Source: Impatiens glandulifera (lineage: Eukaryota > Streptophyta > Magnoliopsida > Ericales > Balsaminaceae). From it: a stretch of 64,000 nucleotides of DNA. The translations under genes were made by a program, and so were the position numbers. The stretch's first letter is position 1. Every line of letters begins with the position of its first letter. Under the pieces are notes generated by a model. It did not search any database, was not told where the DNA came from, and saw nothing but the letters and a program-made list of their open reading frames with translations. Positions 57,956-64,000 of the stretch are shown here, piece after piece. The stretch covers positions 33,171,522-33,235,521 of the forward strand of contig NC_061862.1 of NCBI RefSeq assembly GCF_907164915.1, given 5' to 3'.

Positions 57956-58419
57956 GAGAGAGTAATTAAGATATAAACAGTGAGAATAAAAAAAAAATTC
58001 TCATTACTTATGATAAAAATGAAAAGATTGATATTTTTAAGGAGAAAATGTAAAAAATGTAATATAATTTTATATTAATTTAATTAAATTTAAATATCCA
58101 CAATTTTCAACCATGAATTTAGGGTCGATTTTTGAAACATTACACTTTTTTTTTTGTTAATATTGTTAAGAAAATATATGCTATTTTTTATTTTATTTTA
58201 TCTCTTTTGAAAAGTCTAGTCAAAATTAAGTGTTCATGTGTACAAGTCATGTTTGGAAGTTTGGAAATGTTTATTTAGTAGTTAACATAATTTAATTTCA
58301 ATGAAAAACAACAAAAATACTAAATTTACGTATTTCCTTGAACTTGTAAAATTTCTTAAATAGAATAATGACAAATGAAGCAAATTTAGTACCACGAAAG
58401 TATTCGTCTCTTAATTGAA
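57952..58419. other. AT-rich intergenic sequence
   Basis: Nothing recognised. Confidence 0.5.
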
Positions 58420-58650
58420 TATTCGATTTAACCACAAAATATTATCTCCTCTCTCTTTTAATTAGTTTCCCTCACTTCCCTAGTTAGTTAATTAATTAAT
58501 TAATTTATTTATTTATATCTAATCTTTTTTATTAATTATGATAATATATAGTCAGTACAATATATTTAATTAGTGTTTAGAGTTTATGATTTAGGGTTTA
58601 GATTGGAGAAAAAAAATATTAATTAGTAATATTTAATGTGAAATATCAAG

Positions 58651-58662
58651 TGGTATCAGAGC
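58651..58662 (+). promoter_or_regulatory. Primer-binding site (initiator Met tRNA) of the gypsy fragment
   Basis: TGGTATCAGAGC, a perfect plant iMet primer site, 33 nt before the gag ATG at 58695. Confidence 0.85.
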
Positions 58663-58694
58663 ACAGCGACGTATATTTTGGGAGAAAGAAAATA

Positions 58695-61600
58695 ATGAAG
58701 AAGACTAGTAGCAGCAGCCGTGCGGTCCAAGAAGATTTCGAAGCAGAAACGGACACGCGGCTGACCGAGCTCGAGGAGCTCTTAGGCATGCCTGCAGAGG
58801 ATAACGAGCCCTCCCTGTTCGCACAAGTGGGCGAGTTGAAGGCGCAATGGCAGACTGCTCAGCTGAACATTGGGCGTTTGAGCGACATGTTAGAGCAAAA
58901 GCAGATTACTAGGCAGAACGCACTCATCTCACGGATAGAAGAGCTGGAGATCGAGATGCGATTGCTTAGGCGCGCGGCTGGTTCGGATGCCCCGAACGCA
59001 GCAGCTCCTTCGACGAAATTTAAGGTACCCGAGCCCTGTTCATTCGGAGGAGCCAGGAGCGCTAAGGAGATAGAGAATTTCCTTTGGGATATGGAAGTCT
59101 ATTTCGAGACCTCCAAGATCCCTAAAGATAAGAAGGTGTCGGTAACAAGCATGTATCTCGTAGGCGATGCCAAGCTTTGGTGGAGAGCCCGCCTTTCAAA
59201 TGATGCTAGTGCGATGCGCGACAAGATCGACACCTGGGAAGTAATGAAGCGAGAACTGAAGGAGCAATTCCTCCTGGGGAATGCTTCTTGGCTAGCCCGC
59301 GAGTCCCTCCGCCGTCTACGCCATACTGGTTCCACAAGAGAGTATGTGAAGAGCTTCAGTTCCCTTATGCTTGACATCCGTGATATGTCAGAGCAGGATA
59401 AGTTGTTCAACTTTCTAGCCGGACTGCAACCGTGGGCCCAGACCGAGCTAAGAAGATTGGATGTGAAGGACCTACCTTCGGCCATAGCTGGGGCCGATCG
59501 GTTGGCCGATTACAAGACCATTGGCTCAGTCAGCGCCGAGCCAAGTAGGCCCTCTGCCAGAGACAAGGGGAAGGGCAAAGTCCAAGGTAGAGACCGAGGA
59601 CCAGGGGGAAAGACAAGTCATAACCGAGGCAAGAGTACCGGTCATGACCGAAAGAAAACAGAGTCGGACCGAGGGAGTAAAACCGGTCCGGACCGAAGAC
59701 AAGCTGGATGTTATCTGTGCAACGGTGATCACCTGATGCGGGAATGCCCGCAGCGCGGCAGAGTTAGTGCGATCCAAGGTCAAGAGGAGGAACAAGATGA
59801 TGTGCCTTCTAGGGTGAACCCGCTGCAGATGTTAGGCGCAATGCAGGACGGCGCCCATGTGCCACATAAGGCTCGTGGTCTGATGTATGTGAAGATCAAG
59901 ATCAATGGGAAGGAAGTTATGGCTATGGTTGACACTGGTGCAACCCATAACTTTGTTGCTGACAGAGAGATCAGTAAGCTTGGGCTAGAGATTGCTCAAC
60001 ACCGCTCGAAGATGAAGGCGGTGAATTCAGAAGCTCAGCCAGTCAAGGGGCAGGCCACGGCTGAGTTACAAATTGGGTCATGGAAGGGTCGGGTGGAATT
60101 CATGGCCATCCCCCTTGATGTCTTCGACGTCATCCTAGGAATCGAATTTCTAGCTGCGGTCCATGTGGCGGTTATGCCACACTTAGGAGGGATTTTCATT
60201 GCGGCACTGGAGAATCCATCCTTCATAGTCGGGCGCTATGAGGCAGCCAAGGAGAAGAAGGCAGCCTTGCTCTCTGCCATGCAGCTCAAGAAGAGCTTGA
60301 GGCGTGGAGAGCGCACTTACGTGGCAACATTAGTGGAGATGAAGCCCGACGTTTACTCGGAGGTGCCGAGTAGAGTTGCAGATTTGATGGGGCGGTTCGA
60401 AGATATTATGTCGCCCAAGTTACCTAAGGTGTTGCCTCCGAAGAGGAACATCAACCACAGAATCGAGCTGGAGCCCGGGGCAGTGATACCGGCGAAAGCT
60501 CCCTATCGGATGGGTCCATCAGAGTTGGTGGAATTGAGGAAGCAGCTGACCGAGCTGTTGGAAGGTGGGCTGATCAGACCCAGCAAAGCTCCATACGGGT
60601 CTCCCATTCTGTTCCAAAAGAAGTAGGACGGCTCCTTGCGGATGTGCGTGGACTACCGCGCCCTCAAAAAGGTAACAGTCAAAAATAAATACCCGATCCC
60701 AAACGTGCTGGATTTATTTGATAAACTAGCACAGGCGCGGGTCTATTCGAAGATAGACTTGAGATCAGGGTACTGGCAGGTTAGGGTGGCGACCGAAGAT
60801 GTGGCCAAGACTACGTGTGTGACTCGCTATGGGTCATATGAGTTCCTAGTTATGCCTTTCGACCTAACCAATGCGCCTGCCACGTTCTGCAACCTGATGA
60901 ATGATGTCTTGTATGAAAGGTTAGACCGGAGCGTGGTTGTCTACCTTGATGACATCCTGGTCTATAGTGCCTCGGCCGAGGAGCACTATAGCCACTTGGA
61001 GTGGGTGTTTGAGAAGCTGCGACAGCACCACCTCTACATAAACAAGGGCAAATGCGAGTTCTGTTTGGAGCAAATCAATTTTCTAGGGCATATCGTCGCA
61101 CATGGTGAAATCCGGATGGATCCAGCCAAGGTTGTTGCTATCGAGAAGTGGCCACGACCGAGCCGAGCGACCGAGCTGCGGTCCTTCCTCGGTCTTGCCA
61201 ACTATTATCGCAGGTTCATTAAAGATTATTCCAAGATGACCGGGCCCCTTACAGATTTGCTAAAGAAGGACCGAGAGTGGGTCTGGTCCGACAGATGTGA
61301 AGATGCATTTACAGCCCTGAAGCACGCGGTCGCGACCGAGCCCGTGTTGCAACTGCCACACTTTGACAGGCCTTTTGAAGTACATACCGACGCATCCGAC
61401 CGAGCGTTGGGTGGGGTGCTGATGCAGGAGAGGCATCCGGTTGCATTCGAAAGCAGGAAGTTCAAAGATGTTGAGACTCGATATTCAACTCATGAGAAAG
61501 AGATGGTGGCGGTTGTGCATTGCCTTGAGGCATGGCGCCACTATCTTTTGGGCACCAAGTTTGTGGTGGTCACCGACAACGTGGCTAACACTTATTTCAA

Positions 61601-62326
61601 GACTCAGAAGAAGTTGTCCCCTAAGCAAGCGAGGTGGTAAGAATTTCTCAGCGAGTTTGATTTCGAATGGCTGCACCGGCCCGGGAAGAGTAATGAAGTG
61701 GTCGATGCACTCAGCCGCCAGACGACCGAGGAATATGTGGCAGCCTTGACACTGGTGGAGGCAGGGTTCATGGATGAGATCCGCGAAGCTGCCAAGAATG
61801 ATGTTGCTTACCAAGCTACGGTGAAGCAGGTGCTTGCGGGAGAAAGCACGAAATATTGGCTTGAAGATGGTCTGCTTTTTGCCAAAGGAGGGCGCGCGGT
61901 CGTTCCAACCGGGCCCTTGCGTCAGAAACTACTCAGAGAGACCCATGGCGCTTCTTTCACGGTCCTACCTATGGAGCAAGATGCTGGAGGACGTGGAATT
62001 TTATGTCAAGACGTGTCTGGTGTGTCAACTAGACAAGACCGAGAAGAGGAGACAAGCGGGCTTGATGCAGCCCTTGCCCATACCTGATAGACCGTGGCAG
62101 TCTATTTCCTTAGATTTTATTCTCGGTTTTCCCAAGGTGGAGGGGAAGACTTCGGTCCTAGTTGTGGTGGACAGGTTTTCGAAGTATGCGGTCTTCATAC
62201 CGGTGCCCAAGGTGTGTTCAGCCGAGACCGCAGCTGACTTATTGTTCCGGAATGTTGTGAAAAATTTCGGAGTGCCGGCGGACATTGTGAGCGACCGGGA
62301 CGCTCGGTTCACTGGCAGGTTCTTGA
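58695..62326 (+). pseudogene. gypsy gag-pol polyprotein with two in-frame stops, a frameshift and a truncated integrase
   Basis: The gag start is ATG 58695 (MKKTSSSSRAVQEDF). Gag contains a coiled-coil N-terminus, a retrotran_gag core (WDMEVYFETSKIPKDKK, AKLWWRARLSND) and a CYLCNGDHLMREC knuckle (~59708-59746). Protease shows MVDTGATHNF (~59925). RT starts AKAPYRMGPSELVEL, is broken by TAG at 60624-60626, and continues in the same frame: [31 protein letters not shown]. RNase [38 protein letters not shown] second in-frame TAA at 61638-61640 precedes EFLSEFDFEWLHRPGKSNEV. The integrase loses part of its zinc finger through a deletion and shift near 61940-61970, and continues [49 protein letters not shown] is typical of chromoviruses. 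Confidence 0.88.
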
Positions 62327-62545
62327 TAAATTAATTAGTCCTAAAAAAGAAAAGAGATAAATTTATTAGTGAGAGTGGGAAAATAAATAATGAAAAGTAT
62401 GAGAGATAAATTAATTAATTAATGAGGAGAGCGAGAGAAATTAATTATAAGGAGTAAAGAATATTATGTGATCAAATCGAATATCTAATATTCGCATCCC
62501 CTACCATTAATAGCGTCCCCTACCATTACTAGTTAAATATGCTAA

Positions 62546-62805
62546 GAGCTTGTTCGATTTGGGGTTTTTATAAAAATCTAAAGGGAGAAAAAAATAATGA
62601 TTGGTTATGATTTTGAGGAGGTGGTGATTATTTTTGGTAAAAAAACTTAAAGGGTATTGATATATATAAATAAAATAAAAAATAATAATTTAAAATAAAG
62701 AGTATTTTAGTATTTTGGTTAATGATTTAAGTGATGTGATGGATAAAAAGGGATTAATATTTAATTTTGTATGGGTTTTTTTAAAAACCCATACAAAACA
62801 AGGCC
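62546..62805. mobile_element. Probable hAT-like MITE (~260 bp)
   Basis: The left end 'gagcttgttcgatttggggt' and the complement of the right end 'ggccttgttttgtatgggtt' form imperfect inverted repeats of a kind common in plant hAT MITEs. The right part contains a perfect 16-bp-stem palindrome (62765-62798). No target duplication seen. Confidence 0.5.
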
Positions 62806-63275
62806 TATTTTTCTTTTCAAATTTGTGAATTTAAGTGGCAAAAATATAATTAAAAAACTTAAATTTAAAATAAAACATTAACTTCGTTTGACATACAAAA
62901 TTAGAAATATACCAAGATAACCGTTATTATTCTTACACCTATTCACTAATTTTGTCCATAAATTTTATTTTATTTATCATATATATCATTATGAACTTAA
63001 ATTTTTGTTATAGTGTTTAATTTACATAATTTTAAATTTTAATGATTTTAAAATAAATTATAGACATGACTTCAATTAAAAATAAATTAAATTATTTATA
63101 TCATATTTTATAACTTTATTTTCTTTTTTCTTCTCTATTTTAGTATTTTGAATATTTTTTTAAAAAAATTAAGTTTTATATTTTTTTAAATTATTTTTAA
63201 TTTTATTTAAAAATAAGTATTGTAAAATTTTATTTATTTTATAGATAATATATATATAGATATTATATATTTAAG

Positions 63276-63449
63276 GAGAAATGATTGGGAGAGAAAATTT
63301 GAGGGAGAGAATGATGTATCGCATTTTGATTAGTCAAAAAATTAACAAAATTTCTCTCTTTCTCTCTCCTCACCTTTTATAATTTTTACAACCAGTGATG
63401 TAGTGACACATCATTCCCTCCCTCAAATTACCTCTCCTAACATTCCTCG
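63276..63449. mobile_element. MITE, 174 bp, same family as 57560-57755
   Basis: Flanked by TATTTAAG (63268-63275 and 63450-63457). Terminal inverted repeats of ~43 bp: 'agaaatgattgggagagaaa' on the left, 'aggaatgttaggagaggtaa' complemented from the right, then both 'tttgagggag.gaatgatgt'. Confidence 0.8.
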
Positions 63450-63457
63450 TATTTAAG

Positions 63458-64000
63458 ATATTGAGATATTATATATTTAAAAAATACTTTATTTAAAATA
63501 TAAAATATTATTATAGTTTTATATTTTGCAGTTCACTAATTTATGTATATATATCATTAATTTCCATCAACAAAACATATATAATAACTTAAAGCATTCT
63601 TTAGTTCTTCTTCTCTATTATCTCTCTTTAAGGTTTAACTTTATATTCTTTGGAATCATCTTGGATAAGGTACGTTTTAATCTTTCATTAATCTTAACAT
63701 AGTGAATGAATTTTCATTTCATATCTTTTACAAATTCCTTTAATTAAAATAAATTTTACTATAATATTAAATTTTATTAAAAGATAAAGCATACTTCTCA
63801 TATAATTATGAGTTAGATGAAAGAGATAAAAATAGATAATAACTTTGAATAAAACCATATATTCTATAAATAAATAAAATATGAGTTGGGTTTATAATAG
63901 CAAGAAACTTTCACCCAAAAAAATATATTTGAAGTACTTGATAAAAACAATATACATATACAAAATAAATGAATAATGTTAAATGTTAAAAATATAGACA
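63458..64000. other. AT-rich sequence to the window end
   Basis: No gene or repeat recognised. Confidence 0.5.

Larger units (their letters stand above)
58644..62326 (+). mobile_element. Ty3/gypsy (chromovirus-like) internal fragment without LTRs
   Basis: Order on the plus strand is primer-binding site, gag, protease, RT, RNase H, partial integrase. It begins at most a few bases before the primer-binding site and ends inside the integrase core (SDRDARFTGRF). GC content is much higher than the surroundings. No LTR is recognisable upstream, and nothing downstream matches an integrase C-terminus, chromodomain or LTR. Confidence 0.85.
58420..62483. mobile_element. Inverted repeats flanking a gypsy gag-pol fragment (~4.06 kb)
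   Basis: 58420-58443 (TATTCGATTTAACCACAAAA…) and the complement of 62460-62483 (TATTCGATTTGATCACATAA…) match at 21 of 24 bases. Similarity continues inward through CT-rich and TTAATTAATTAATT sequence for ~100 bp. Between them, 58575-58640 ('gatttagggtttag', 'aatatttaatgtga') resembles the core of the element at 52169-52975, as does 'gataaattaatta' at ~62328. This suggests a DNA transposon of that family that contains retrotransposon sequence. Target duplications were not found. Confidence 0.5.

Overview
The window is nuclear DNA of a flowering plant, most likely a eudicot. The evidence is AT-rich intergenic sequence, GT-AG introns, plant L1 LINEs, CACTA and hAT-type elements, Ty1/copia and Ty3/gypsy retrotransposons primed by initiator-Met tRNA, a cucumisin-like subtilase and a small LEA-like gene. 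The accessory retroelement proteins remind me of proteins common in Lamiales assemblies (e.g. Gesneriaceae), but that is a weak taxonomic hint.

Layout. 1-1600 is a tandem array of ~80-bp units. 2959-3845 is a CACTA element with a perfect TCG target duplication. 6433-7632 is a 5'-truncated L1 LINE with an 18-bp target duplication. About 7930-13580 is a decayed but nearly full-length L1. 16546-39517 is a nested retroelement block. Two related, 5'-truncated LTR elements lie head to head (arm 1 on the minus strand, 16546-21817; arm 2 on the plus strand, 22158-39517). A 13,570-bp Ty1/copia element of SIRE/Maximus type (22603-36172, coding on minus) inserted into arm 2 with target duplication AAAAC. 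A third L1 fragment follows at 39518-40190. 40420-43260 is a diverged ~600-670-bp tandem repeat holding a 550-bp hAT-type element.

Only two host genes look intact. One is a nine-exon cucumisin-like subtilisin protease (45495-50739, 734 aa, all splice sites and phases consistent). The other is a two-exon LEA-like gene (56811-57212, 113 aa). Between and after them lie an 807-bp inverted-repeat element, three ~695-bp tandem repeats, several small MITEs, and a chromovirus-like gypsy gag-pol fragment without LTRs, flanked by inverted repeats (58420-62483).

The most notable system is the copia element. Downstream of pol, in the env-like position, it carries three tandem paralogous accessory ORFs. 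Each is preceded by a 510-550 bp spacer containing its own TATA-like box ~65-110 nt before the ATG and a CATTAATG-like motif 28-30 bp upstream of that box. The last ORF continues into a coiled-coil/NLS region that is now split by a one-base slip in a 21-bp repeat. The same accessory domain sits next to the 3' LTR of the two outer elements, and the copia element inserted into the first codons of one of these related genes.
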